A DNA stretch of 64,000 bases from Liolophura sinensis (lineage: Eukaryota > Mollusca > Polyplacophora > Chitonida > Chitonidae), in the NCBI RefSeq assembly GCF_032854445.1, contig NC_088297.1, positions 6,261,991 to 6,325,990 on the forward strand. The letters run 5' to 3'. Position 1 is the first letter of the stretch. Each line of letters opens with the position of its first letter. The translations under genes were made by a program, and so were the position numbers. Shown here piece after piece: positions 27,101-42,100 of this stretch. Under the pieces are notes generated by a model, which saw only the letters and a list, made by a program, of their open reading frames with translations, searched no databases and was not told where the DNA came from.

Positions 27101-30100
27101 ACTTGCCCATACTGGAGACATCTATACTTCGAAGACACAATCGGCAGTATGCCCGATTGACACTGCTGGTGTTGCGCACAAGCTAGTCCTTGAAATCTGG
27201 GAACTGCAGCCATTCATCACTAAAAAGACAGTTGCCTGGTGTCTCTAATGGTTTTTTCACGCACCAAATCACTCTCAATGACTACAGCGTAAGTTCTTAC
27301 CGCCAAACAAAAAAATGGCGATCTTAGTGTGTAGTGGCGCAAAACTATGACTGCGTACATACCATTGGCGGCCGCTTTAGGCGCATGCACGTTGCCAGTT
27401 GATTCACAGATTCTTACCACCGAATAACTTTATTGACGTGACACACACAAAATCAAGTGCTTTCAAAGACCTCCACATAAAAATGGTCAAATTCAAGGAC
27501 TTTCCAGTCCTTTAATTACCAAAATAAAATTCAAGTACTTTCAAGTTCTTCAAGGACGCGTGCGAACTCTGATAATATGCCCGGCCCAATGGCAGGGGCA
27601 TATAAAAATCCACGAAATTTACTCGTGTGCAGGTAACAACAAAAATTCACTCCATCCAAAGATTCAGCTTGTACAATTTTGGGCAACAAAAAATCTAGAA
27701 ACATATGAGGCGGGCACATGATTTCGCTTGTCTGCGGGCAATCTGGATCTTGTGAGATCCAATGACGTCTACATCAACCAATCAGGGTCCAAGAAATGTC
27801 ATGTGGGTTCATACAAATGGAAGCTGTGACTCAACTTTTTGGGGTCACATGACCTTGAACGTATCATGTGACAGTCTTTCAACACTGTAATCTTCAAAAA
27901 TAGAAAACAAATGTTGCTCATGGGCAGCTAACTGATACTCCGAAACATCTGCTACAACAAATATTGTCCATGTGGGCTTGAGTCTTCAGCCGTAAAAAAA
28001 CAACAACAGCTCCCCTCCACTTTTTCCCTTGCCTTCCCTCCTATTCCCCCCGCCCCCAGAACTCCATTTTAATGTGCAGAACACTCAAAATAACAGCATA
28101 TATAACCAGAAATGTTAAGGCCTTGGAGTCCACAGAATGCAGAGCTCAAATTTAACCGATTAAATGAAAATAGAACGAACTGTATTTCTTTCAGTCAGGT
28201 TAATATTTGTTGAATTCTACAAATGAAATGAGAAGTAACTTTTTTTCATTCTACAACCAATTATATAAAGGCTGTGAACAGAACAGAGATGACTAGCTGC
28301 CAGTGAGTAACTTACATGTACGGTGCCGATGGACGTATCCACAAAACAAACCCCAAATAAGCTCAGGCCATTCTGGGATGCCTCCTGGATAACACACGAA
28401 ACATCTCAATTAACTGTGTGTAAACGATGACTAAATTTCTTGCTTGTTAAACAAACAGCACATTTGTAGTGATAAGTTATACTGATATGCGCTTTTGTTC
28501 ACAACCTTGTCCCAAGCTTTTTCATTCACATGACAATGGTCAGTTTTTATGGCTGGAGGAAACTTACGTATGTACGTATGTTTGTGGTTAAACTTCGTCC
28601 GTAACAATTTTTCAGTCATACGACCACACGGACTCATTAGGTGTGTGTACATATATTGTCTCTCCTTGTGGCGGAGCGAGTCCATGCTACCGAAGTGCTG
28701 CCACCACTGCAGTATCATGCTGAAGACACCAGACATGACACCCCACCCAGTCACATTAGATGGCACTGGGCCAACAGTCCTGTTTCCTTGCTCTAACCTC
28801 TCTGAGTTGAGTGCTCAGTGCCAAGCGTGGAAGCAACAAGTGCCATTTTTAAAGCCTTTGGTATGACCCCACCCAGGATCGCCCGACTTCAAGGCAGATG
28901 CTCCAACCATTAGGCCACCAAAGTGGTCATTTACAAAACTCTAACATCATAAAATGACATCGTGAATAGCCAACTCTGTGTTTCGGTACAGATTGTGATC
29001 AACACACTTACCTTTTCAGCCACCGCCAGCAGGTAGTTGTTCTGAGCCTCACTTGTATCTCAGTGTTTCAGTACAGATTGTGATCAACACACTTACCTTT
29101 TCAGCCACCGCCAGCAGGTAGTTGTTCTGAGCCTCACTTGTATCTCAGTGTTTCGGTACAGTTTGTGATCAACACACTTACCTTTTCAGCCACTGCCAGC
29201 AGGTAGTTGTTCTGAGCCTCACTTGTATCTCAGTGTTTCAGTACAGATTGTGATCAACACACTTACCTTTTCAGCCACCGCCAGCAGGTAGTTGTTCTGA
29301 GCCTCACTTGTATCTCAGTGTTTCGGTACAGTTTGTGATCAACACACTTACCTTTTCAGCCACCGCCAGCAGGTAGTTGTTCTGAGCCTCACCTGTACCT
29401 CAGTGTTTCGGTACAGTTTGTGATCAACACACTTACCTTTTCAGCCACCGCCAGCAGGTAGTTGTTCTGAGCCTCACTTGTATCTCCGTCGATAAAGCTG
29501 AAAGTCTTTGTCCCCTTGGATGTGATCCTACAGATTTCACGCTTCACAACTTTGTCAAATTTGGTAGTTTTTACACCTGGAAGCAGACATAACAATACAA
29601 ATAAAGTTCAAGCCCCTTCATGCTGGCTCCTTCCTTGGTTGTAAGTGGGAAGGTCTGTCAGCAACCTGCGGATGATCGTGGGTTTTCCCTGTTAGTGCCA
29701 GGTTTCCTCCCACTATCACACTGGTCACCGCCCATAAAATGTTCAATGTTCAAAATGACTTTACGTTTGCATAAATTCATAATGCTAAGCTGTTATATGT
29801 GTCTAACAAAGTGCAATGTACATAAGAACATGCGAAATACAAAACTGAAATTCTAACTGTTTCTGATCATTGGAGTGAACACAATACAGATTCGTTATGA
29901 TCACCTTGAAGGTACTGGCACATTTCCTCAATGGAACAAGGTACACACGATTTGTAAAATAAAATGAAAAATAAGAGTAAAAAAAAGCCTCCAGCTCTAA
30001 ACTTACTAGTTTTACACCTTTCCGCCATCATTTCGGGCGTTTCTGTTTGTTCTATTCTGGCAACCTTGTAGCCTTTCTGTATGAGCGTGTCAGCATAGCG

Positions 30101-33100
30101 ACCATAAGCGATCTCCGGGAAGCCAGAGTGAGCATAGTCTCCCTAACACAGACAACAAATCAGCATAAAGTCTTATTATCTAAAACTCAGGACAAAATAA
30201 TTAATGTACTAATATGTGTATGTATACATAATATATGGATCATCTTCATAACTTACACGTACTTGTTACATAGCCAACAATAAACAAAGTCTCTGTGTGT
30301 CAGGCAATTTGCACAATGGGTTGGGGAAGACAACTCTCATTTTCTAAAGACTAGATAAATTTATTTAATACTGACAGTGTGATTAACATATAAGTTGTAG
30401 ACGGTACACTGATATTTGAATTCATCAGCCTACCTTGATGCAGGCCAAATTTTGAGACCGTTCATAGTTTACATGTATGGGTAGGTCACATGACAGACCC
30501 CCAAATCATAAAGCCGTCTTAGACTTTAGTCAGATTTTGTAATAAGTTAACTGTGGTGGAGGCAGATTTAAATAAAATCACTAATTTTCACTTTTATCAA
30601 GTCTAAGACAAATATATGTATTAAAATAAAAATGTATAAGGTAATTAGGTCACAATTTTAGCACAGTGAATTGTTTTGAAGCAACAACTAAATCTGTCTT
30701 AAGTCAAGGACAGCTTCATGATCAGGAGCCTGGATCTTTCATAAGCCTTGAGGTACATTCATTGCTTGTCCTTATATAAATTGTAGATGACACTAAGGGA
30801 CTGTCTCCACAAATCATGTGCCTTCAAATAGCACAAAAATTTTGTCTGCGATATTGCAAACAATTGGTGTTGGGACGATAATTTGAAACAGTCGCAGACA
30901 CAGTTATTTGAAACAGGACTTTAGTTTTTACAACAGAGCAGGCTGAAAGCAGTCCTCAGACACAGTTGGGGGAAACGAAAGCAGACAATGGCAATTACGC
31001 CCTTGAACAGGAAGATTGCATGCTTTGAGAGAGAGGGGGAGGGAGAGCTCGACCATCGCTTAACCTTAATATGTCAACTTAGACATTCAGAGGCATTTCC
31101 ATCATGTGGCTAAACACCAGACTTTCTTGCTCCAGTCTGATACTGCAACGGGACATTCTGTGACTGAAAACTTACCGTAACTATATCACGGGCTCATTGC
31201 GCTCTGCACAGGTTATTCTCCATGCCATTATGTTAATTCGTCAGAATCACGCACACATGTAACGACAACCCTGTATGCTGTTGATTTACACAACTTAAAT
31301 GCGCAAGTTCCTTTCTGAAACTCATGTCTATGCCTATAATATTTTGTTTGAAGTCACTGTTTCAGACACAACGTATATGAAAGTAGGAACAAGGTTGAAA
31401 ATAAAGTTCATCGAGAAAGGGAAAGATGTTGCGGACGTGCAACTACAACAAATTTGTTGCTGAATGTTAGACTTTGTGACCTCATATATTGTGCTATGAT
31501 TTTTTTGCACTCAAAAGACAAAACAGACGAGAATTTAGATTAACGAAGAATTGGGTTTTATCGACGTGTTACAGGGTTTTGTTACTTTCCTGAACGAACC
31601 ATACAGTGTCATTATTCCCGGAATATGGGTATTATTTTATAATAAATGTCTGTTGATTAAAGATTTTACACAAAAAAATCCCATGCCCTCCAGTGGATAC
31701 GAGACCCTTCCACAGCCCCAGGGTGAACCCACGAGACCCTTCCACAGCCCCAGGGTGAACCCCCTTCCTCCTCTCAGAAACCTACAGGGATCAGGCTGAA
31801 GTAATTTAAATACTTATTAGCAGCAAAAACACACAACACACAAAAATTGTTCTATGATTCTCAAATTCAGTCAATCCTGTGAAGACTTGAAACATATCCC
31901 TATATGTATTACGAAATTATGATTTTAATACTGTGTATCGTTAATCCTGTATATTTTATTTATTTCTTAATCTTGGCAGTTTTAAAGTATTCACCAATAA
32001 ATGCATGTACATCACCATAAAAACAGTCACACTAGTTTTTGCCCATTTTTATTATTTTCTCGGACAAATCATAGCTATTTAAAATGTAACCCATTTCAAA
32101 TACTTTGCTGAAATTATTTGTCAAATGTAAAGGACTAATATTTAGATTCGAATCCCGGGGATGGTGAATTCTCCATGCCAAAAAAAATGGACTTTTTCTC
32201 CTCGAGAAAGTGTGGACTGTTTACCTTTTAGGTATTCTCACTTATGAGGGAAAATATACTCGTTTTTATTCCACGCCCACATGGCGCCTGTCCCCTTCCT
32301 TTTCTCCCCTGTACTCCTAGTCAACACACGCATATTGTGAGAACAAATATGTTAGCTCAAACAACAGGTGTAAGTTTGAATCCTATATGTCAATCGTAGA
32401 ATACAAGAGGGAAGTACACGATTTATGGGGGACAGTCCCTAACAGACACATAAAAGGACAAAATCTGAAAGTCTAAAATCATTGTGAACAATTTCATGAC
32501 CATTTCGACTTACCTTCATGTAGATCAGACCTAATTCATTGACAGCGATAGCCGCATCCATGTGGAACAACTCATAAAATTTTCCCATCTGAAATAAACA
32601 GAACATACGGTAAATGACCTTAAGTTTCGCACCTGAGAAACTGTCGGCAAGATGACAAAAGAGTGATTAGCCCCTCGCCCGTTTCGTTACCCTGCATGGC
32701 GCTTAGCAGCTCTGGGTGCAAATCCTGGCCACGTCGGTCAAGTCACTGACAGTGAGGTGTGCAGGTCTCCCGACTAGTAGGTATACATGGACATCTCTCA
32801 GGTGACGTCTACTACAAACCTTGAAATTCCAAACACTGTCTCAAAGTATGACCACGCCACACAGGGAATGTACATGCACAATATGCACTGCAGATGAACC
32901 GACTGTTTGGGATAGGCCTCTGTGGAAGTCCTCTCACACCGTTATCTGGTGAACAATTATCTACTGAGAGCCCTCATTATGCAACCAATGTGTGGGGTTT
33001 CCACAAACCATGACGATTTACTGTTAGACCTTTTTGGTACCACTTTGTGCGAGTCTGGCATATCAGGAGACAGGATTTGCTTGGGGGATCACATCAGGAG

Positions 33101-36100
33101 TTAGCGCAACACCGTCACTGACTTTATATCAAAATGAAATGCATTGTTTCATGATTTCCTGAATACAGTTTTTCCCACAGGTGATTTACGTGTCACCCAC
33201 GGCAGGTGCGATTATTGTTTTACCTTTCGCCAGCAAATATCATGTCATCAATGGGTAGACACGTGGAAATTTCGCGTCCTGTGATCGTAAGTGGCTCATA
33301 TTTACATGTAGATAAAACCAATCTGTAGGACTCAAATTTCATCTGCGGGGACTTGATTAGTATTAAGTATTCATGTTTATGAAATATGGGCAAAAGCTGA
33401 AAGCCTTTCAAATTATGCCTGAACTAACAAGAAATGTTCAGCCGCAGTGGTACAAACGCACGTACATGTATGTAAGTGTCGCTTTGATTACAGTTTGACA
33501 CCTTCCTGTCCCTCTGCTGGTCGGCCTAGTTTGCAAGTATTGATCTGCAGTGTGCTAACTTCTGCTACAGCTTTGTATATGGCATAGCCCTGTAGTTTGA
33601 AAATGGATACTTAACATGACACTCCAAATGTGCAAAGGTACTGGGTGGTTATGCTTTATATCCACAGAGTTTTCTGAGAAATTCCCATTTATCACAAAAT
33701 AACGATAATAAAACAATGAACCTGATGCGAAGTGCATGTGTAAAAATTATTATGATTAAAACTGAGGAAAACATGAACTGTTGGAGGTAGGAGCATAGAC
33801 TAACTGCTAAGGGCAAAACTTTGGGTCATTTACAGTAATCAGCTCCACTGATGTCAACTTCGCAAAAGCAAAATAGAAACTAATATTTATTTATTTATTT
33901 GATTGGTGTTTTACGCCGTACTCAAGAATATTTCACTTATACGACGGCGGCCAGCATTATGGTGGGTGGAAACCGGGCACAGCCCGGGGGAAACCCACGA
34001 CCATCCACAGGTTGCTGACAGACCTTCCCACATATGGCCGCAGAGGAAGCCAGCGTGGGCTGGTCTTGAACTCACAGCAACTGCATTGGTGAGAGACTCC
34101 TGGGTCATTACGCTGCGCTAACACGCTAACCAACTGAGCCACGGAGGCCCCTAAAAACTAATAAAAGTTCACTATATTTAAAATCAACCACATTATAAAG
34201 TTTCTTTCACTTCAAATTTGTCTTCATATCAAATACACAAATGTCTGGCTGTACAAGCTGTAAACTGTTTGAAATGATAGTTATCCCGACTCTGTAGTTT
34301 GGACAGATCACAACTGTAACCACTCACCTTAAAAAATAAAACTGTGTCAAAATGAGCTCGTTTGATTTCCCACCACTGACGCATGGCCTACAAAAATACA
34401 AATCTTATTCCAAAAGTGGACTGTTGTTCATAAACAGCAAGCATGATCAAGCCAGTTAATTATTCATCTTGCTGGTAATCGATCAGTTTGAAAAATACAG
34501 CGTTTCACCTAAGTTTGGTTTATACAAGTGACACATTTTTGCTCGATTCATCTACATTCTTGGGCCAATTATGAGTTTCAGTTAACTTTGATTAATTTTT
34601 TACCAAGAAAACTTTATTATTGTCAACAGAAGTGTCATTTAAAGGATTAGTGTCCAGACTGATAATTTATTCATAATTAGCTTTCCCTGCATATACTGTT
34701 ACATATATATATAATATATGTAAAAATAAATAAATATATATATAAAAAAAAATATTCAATCAAAGTACATTCATCCGAGTAGAAAGGCATTAAAATCACT
34801 AGATAATGAGGCTGGGTTTATGCATTTTTTCCGCCAACACTTGGTAGTCTCCGCCGAATGACGTCATACAAGTCCAACCATCAACAGCTGTCAGACCTTC
34901 ACCATTTAGTTTAGCATTAAAAAACCACACAAGTGACAACAAGTATATCAAATTTCTCCACGAAATGGTCGTCAAAGAACCCTGGATTTTTTTCAAGTTT
35001 CCAGACAACTTGAGCATGGATTCACTGCACAAGAAAGAAGGGTCTTATCCCCACCAAACACAACCAAATATTTGCCAGGCAGGCAAGAGCTGGGATAAGA
35101 AATCCTTGCGGGAAGCTAAATTTTAACAGCACAGAGGAAAAATCTAGCTTTAAATAGATGCATATAAACTCTGGTGAGATGGCTTGGTGGGTGTAAAACA
35201 AAGCCAGAGTTCATCAAATTTACTCATCACAGATCGAGAACAAGTGACATCTCTTTGAATACTGCTCAGGGTAGGTGCGAAAGCAATCTTACAGAGTGAT
35301 AATCCATCCTCCAGTGTTTTAATCTCTGATCCAGATACCGAGGATTAGCGAAACAAGAGGATTAAAGACACTTTTCAAAACACATGTACCTGTTTAACAT
35401 GCCAGAGGAAAATTGAACAGTTAGAAGAGGTTTTTTCAGTATTGCCTTGATTAAATGCACGAAAATTAATTGCCTGCGAACCCATTTTTGAAGTAAATCC
35501 ACTCGGGAAATACAATGATATTTATTGTGAAGCGGACAGAAGGAAAGAATAGTAAAAATTAAATCTGATATACACACGAAATGTAGACCTACAGTGTAAC
35601 ACAGGATAAAGCTACAGCTAACCAGTCCGCATTGCAAGAGCGATTGAAAATGCCTGGACAAAGTTTAAATTCAACGTCTGAAAACTCTAAAGTCTGAGCA
35701 GAGAAGCCTGTGTCATAAACTGTAACTTCAACATCGTCCACTGCAGGTTCAAACTGATACAACAGTGTAATTGCTTTTGCCTAGTTAGAATCCATCTTGA
35801 AAATCACATCATTTTGATACAAATTCTCAGGTTATTTAGGCCAGCTAGACTTGGATTGGCCATCTATGACATCACCCGCTGAGAGTTTACCTTACGGCCG
35901 GCTGGAGATTGGCTAGGGTAGTAAACGTATTGTTTTTGGTGTACTTTAAGTCATAATTACATTTCTCAGAGGCCCTCCTGGTAACACACTGTTAAACAGG
36001 TTATAATCTTTATACTTAGGACAAGTAGCTAAATCTGGACACTAATCCTTTAAGGCCTTCATGTGCTTGTGAAAGTGGGTTATTACAGGTCAAAGTTCAG

Positions 36101-39100
36101 GTGAAAACATGATCCTGTCATTCTGCAATTTTTTCTCATGTTTGTAAGGTGTTTATTCAAGCACATTCTGATGCCATTATACTGTGAAGATTGATAACAT
36201 TATACTTTTCGTGAAGCCCTGAAATTGGCCAGTGCAATGAGTGTAGTTTCAAAATATGTATTAATTGCAAAGAAAGTTGCTCTTTCATATGCGAAAAGGT
36301 TGAGCAATTAGGGCAAATGTATTTATAGTTTTTACACTTCATTCTGCTGGAAGCACACTTATTTTCACTTACAGGTGTTGTGTCTTTCAGGAAGGAATCC
36401 GGAATGTAGAGAGTTCTGGGATCATATTCAGGGTCTGTCCGCAATCTTCTGTCCTTGTCCCTGAAACAATAACCTTCAAATGTAACAAACACACATGTAG
36501 ACTGGTATACCCATACCTGCATACAGCTTTCAAATAATTTTTACTTTGGTTCCATTCACTGCTGAAGAGAAATATTTTTTTTCTAACTCTTTTAAGGTCA
36601 TCCAAGCACTTGCTTTGACCACTTTTGTTTTTTATTCTCCTTCTCTGTCTTGACTTCTTTTTTTGCGTCTGACTTCTTATTACACCAGCCCCAACAGCAC
36701 AGCTTAAAGAGCATCCACTTTTGGGGGCGGTGGATCCAGTGTCAATCTTGGGTCGCGTCACACCTATGACTTTGAAAGAGGAAGTTGTAACTTAGTGTAA
36801 TGACTGGTTGACCTGTTATCAGTATAATGGCTCCTGGTGTGGCAGATTACTTCTCTTCGGTAAGGCGCCTTAGTGAAGCAGCACTACATAAGGAGGCACA
36901 TTACATGCACTCTAAGGATTCCTTCGTCATCATATGACTGAAAAATTGTTAAGTACGACGTTAAAACCCAAGCACTTTTACTACACCCTGTACAATGTAC
37001 CCTGCCATGTAAATAACTCTTCAGTTTAATATGGTCTCTCCCCCAAAGTATTCCAGGTGTTCTGCAACTTTGTCCAGAATTCTAAGCATTGTTTAAAGAT
37101 CACTGCCTCAAACATTTAAGTATGAGAGAATACCATTTGTCACCACACCTGTGTGAACAACAAAAATGCCTTGATTAAAGTTTTGATGGAGCAAGACTAA
37201 CAAATTACTCCAGCGGATACCTAAAGTGACAATATGTTTACTAATTTTTCTGTTAGATGATTTTTTTTTTTTGGGATTGGTGTTTTACGCCGTATTCAAG
37301 AATATTTCACTTATACGACGGCGGCCAGCATTATGGTGGGTGGAAACCGGGCACAGCCCGGGGGAAACCCACGACCATCCACAGGTTGCTGGCAGACCTT
37401 CCCACGTACGGCCGGAGAGGAAGCCAGCATGAACTGGACTTGAACGCACAGCGACTGCATTGGTAAGAGACTCCTGGGTCATTACGCTGCGCTAGCGCGC
37501 TAACCAACTGAGCCGCAGAGGCCCCTGTCTGTTAAACCTTATAAAGAAAGTTAACAATGTTGTAATGCACGTCCTCTACCAATTTTGTCCAAAATTAATG
37601 AATTGGTCCAAAAACTCGAACCGGATCCAAGTTTCAATCTACAGCGAACTAAAAATAAGACAAAAAACAGCCATATATTTGACATTTAGATTTACAACTT
37701 TGTAACGATGAAGTCCTGTATGAAGTTTCCACTCAATGCAATGAATTGTTATGGACAACTGTTTGTTGACAGACTGAGAAGTAAATCCATCGTCAGTTAG
37801 AGGAGAATCATCGCGTTGTTGCTTTCCTTTGAACCTCACCTGATCTTGTCTGGCTTCAGGAACTCCAGCTGAAGATGCTTGAAAACAGTTGTTGTCTCCC
37901 CTTCAGGGCTTGAACTCTTCAGGGAGAAAAAAAAGAAAAGAAGCCTGTTAAAAATATTTCTTTATTTTATTTATTTGATTCGTTTAATTTATTTATTTGA
38001 TTCGTAATAAATTTATTTATTTTATTTAAAATTTATTATTTCATTTTTAATAATTTATTATTTTAAAATTATTTTATTACGCTGTAATATAGGAATATTT
38101 TACTCATAAGACAGCAGCGAGCATTATGGTAGGAGGAAACCAAGCAAGCCACAACCATCCACAGGTGGCTGGCAGAATTTCTTATGTACAGCCAGGGAGG
38201 CAACCTGCATGAGCTGAACTCACAGCGACCACATTGGTGAGAGGCTCCTGGGTCATTACGCCACCCAATAAGTCACAGAGGCTCCTCATTAAAAAAAAAG
38301 CTACAGGTAGGACCAAGCATTTTTCAGAAAGTGTAAAATGAAAACTTTTAAACGCTTCAAAAAGCTTGTTTCTTGAGGCGAAAGCATCTCTGTAGCTGTA
38401 ATCTGAGAAAGTCTCACCATTTCTGGTGCCGAGAAAGAGGCCAATTTGGACTTTGTTTTAGCTCCGACTGTTGGGGTAAATGATGGGGAGCAGTTGGTGT
38501 TTCGGCGAGGAGTTGACGAGGCAGAAAACGACTCAAGACTTTCCTGGGAGGACTTTTTCTCAGATTTTGTGCCTGCTGATCGTTTCCTCTTTCTCGAATT
38601 CTGCATAAATAAAATAATATGGTTTATACGATATCACATGCATTCATTGGTATCAGATATATGTACAGTGTTTCGATTGGGTGTTACTTTTTAGGATTTT
38701 CTATCCACGATAAAAGACATTTAAAGTAGGATAAAATATGGCGACCTAATGTAACATCACATCACATTCTTTAAACATATTTTCCTTCATTGTCTTCAAA
38801 AAATTTTGAAAACAGTTATTTCCTGTAAAACCATCGCTCAGCCACAGTGCTGCCAAAGTGAGATGCTTTGCATGACATCGCTCAGCCACAGTGCTGCTTC
38901 ACAGACACCTGGCATGACCGTTCAGTCACAGTGCTGCCTCACTGAGACACCTGGCATGACATCGCTCAGCCACAGTGCTGCCTCAGTGAAACACTTAGCA
39001 TGACATCGCTCAGCCACAGTGCTGCCTCAGTGAGATACTTGGCATGACATCGCTCAGCCACAGTGCTGCCTCACTGAGACACCTGGCATGACATCGCTCA

Positions 39101-42100
39101 GCCACAGTGCTGCCTCAGTGAGATACTTGGTATGACATCGCTCAGCCAAAGAGTACCAACACTACACCGTACTAGTATATATTTTGTCTTTCGCAGTATC
39201 CCCAGTGACAAGGCAACAGAATTGCACAGTTTGAAGTCAGATAAAGTCTCATTTGCTAAATCCAAATCACATTCAATGGTCTGATTGAGTGGTTTTGGAA
39301 CACTTAGACTGAACCAGGTTCTGTCCATTCAGGAAAACCAAAAAGCTGGTAGAATATACCACAAATATCCAGGCAAAGCCAGCGGTGAAAGTAACAGTGT
39401 GTCTAGTAGTCCCGGTCTGGCGTACTATTCACAGCAATGTCTCAGTACCTAATATTGCTATCTGTAGTCTTGTAATTTTTTGTATTTCCAGATGTGTGTG
39501 GACAGGGCTTTTGTCCAGAGTGGGAGAGGGAGAGGTGGGGATGGGGTGTGGGGGTGAAGGAAAGAGGCAGATCGACAATCACAGCAAAAACCCGGAGGAG
39601 AATCTTGGGGCCTGTAAGCCCCACACTCCTACACTGCCAGAAACAAGATCTGGCCATACATATTTTAAAATGTTGATCCACGTTATCAGTGGTCTTTGTA
39701 TCATTATTCATGCCTTTATAAAATTTATGGTCACTTTACAAAATTCCATGTCACACATGGTTGTCTCAAGCGGATGTTCACGCTCTGCAAAACTTTAATT
39801 TCTACTACCTTGACTGGAGAGTCCACTTCCGATGCTGATTCAGGTGACGAGACTTCATTTTCATCCACCCCACTGCTTCCACTATCACTTTCACTATCAT
39901 CATCAGAGGGGGGTTTGAATTCATCGCCTGTCAATCAAAATATATCAAAGGTCACAACAATGCTACAACTGGACAGTCCAGAAAAAGGGATAAACCTTTA
40001 CAAGAAATCTTTATACATTTTAGTAATTCTTTTTTTAGATTGCTTTTATATGAAAATAAATGAAGACAGACGCTTGGATTCTAAATTCTAGACCGTGCCT
40101 TGATGGTACATGTACTTGTTATGTCACATCAAATATTTTTTTTTTCGTTTTCATATTTGGCCCAAATTTTTTCCATTTTGGGTCTGGGTCATTATGGAAC
40201 CTCAGCTGTTTTACAGTTAAAACCTAACATTACACACCTTGTTACAATGTGTGTATGGGAAAATAAGACCTCTAAACACAAGTTAGTTGGAGAGCCAATC
40301 CGAGTTAAGAGTCAGAATGTGTAATGTTGCATGAGGGACTTTTTGTCTGTTCTGCTACAGGATTGTTCACTGGAGGCCAGACAGTACACCACTCTGCAGG
40401 ACTATTTGACAGCAGAACTGGTTCATAAAGCCTTCCTTACAATTCAGATATCCAGCCAGATTTTACTACAGAATCCCGTATATACAATTCACAACACCCC
40501 TCTTGGAGAATGCCACAAAGGATTGAAGATTTGCCGTAATCGACATATATACAGTGACAGAAACTAAATACTATGACGGTGTACAGGGGTGGGATTTAGT
40601 GGCCCGTTCGCCATGAGCTAAGGCTGAGATTCAAATCTACTACGTTCACAGGAAAAAGGCCTTTAAAATCTGAACTGCAAGATTTACTCAGGCACTTAAA
40701 TACTGTCAGCATTTTGAAAGATGAGCGGCCCTCGCTCATAGAAATCTATGTAGCATTTCGGGTATCAAACGTTCCTCCACACCAAAGACTTCCACTTAAC
40801 CACGCACACTGAAAGTCGGCTAAAATGTATTAAAAAGCTATAAACATCCTGATCCAGAGCATGATAAACCCCACCTGATTCGTCACTGTCTGCTGCTACA
40901 ACAATTCGGCGTCGTTTGGCTGGCTTTCCATTCCTCTGTCTTGTTCGTCTTCGGTTTTTTTCAGCCTTTAAAAAAAAAAAAAAAAGCTCACAATTATTAT
41001 CATTACTGTCCTAAAGTAATAAAGTTGCTTTTATGATTAGCATTTAACACTCTACCAAATATGGTGATCAGGTTAAGATGGATGAGACCTGACTGCTCAG
41101 AACAAGCCAGTGTCCTTCGTCAAGAACACTTTAAGCAGAAGTAGAAGTAAAAGCTGGATTTGAAACTTTGACCTCACTTGTTAGGGTCATTTGTCTGCAG
41201 GGGTACCAATCCTTTGATCTCATTTGTTTATCTTCAGACTGGCCAACAGTTTGACCTCATTTCTTTTGTCTGCCGGCAGACCAATCCTTTGATCTCATTT
41301 GTTAGAGCCATTTGTCTGCAGGGTGACCTATCCTTTGACCTCATTTTTAAGGCCATTTGTCTGCAGCTAGAGCTATACTTTAGCTCTACCTGCAAAACCA
41401 GCCAAAGACCACTTAGTAGTACTAGATTCTGATCACACTGATATCTTCACACAATTGTGATTGTGCCTTAAAAACTAGTCATATAAACATTTCCATCTTA
41501 AACAAGAAATAAATTACCATATTTCACTTAAAACTTAACATGTTTCATATGACTTTCTTTTTGATTCGTCCAACTTGTAACTCCACCTGTGTTTTCTGAA
41601 AAATAAAGTGCTGGCATGAAAAGTATCATTTTTAAGGCATCATGTTCTTGTGAAGGACCAATTTTATACACCAAACATCAGGTGAAATAGACGGTCATCT
41701 TTCAATTCCAATTAATGCAGTTCTTAGTTGTCTTTGTACTTCTGGGAAAACTATGATTCACTAATTTCAATATATTGGGGGTCTCCATGGCTCAATCAGT
41801 TAGCGCGCTAGCGCAGTGTAATGACCCAGGAACCTCCTACCAATGCGGTCGCTGTGAGTCCAGCTCATGCTGGCTTCCTCTCCAGCGGTAAGTGGAAAGG
41901 TCTGTCAGCAACCTGCAGATGGTCGTGAGTTCCCCCCAGACAGTTTCCTCCCATAATGCTGGCCGCTGTCATATAAGTGAAATATTCTTGAGTATGGTGT
42001 AAAACACCCATCAAATAACATATATCAAAATATTGCTCTGTTTAAAGCTAACACTCATTTGGTTAAGAACACAAACTGATATATGGAAAGTATGTCAATA

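Noticed and set aside
27004-27420. Two short minus frames inside the transposon relic
   Set aside because: They are out of frame with the finger-like words, which themselves are broken by stops; not a working gene.
39494-39711. Overlapping Gly/Arg-rich and antisense frames
   Set aside because: They fall in MSH6 intron 6 without splice-compatible limits or recognisable motifs.
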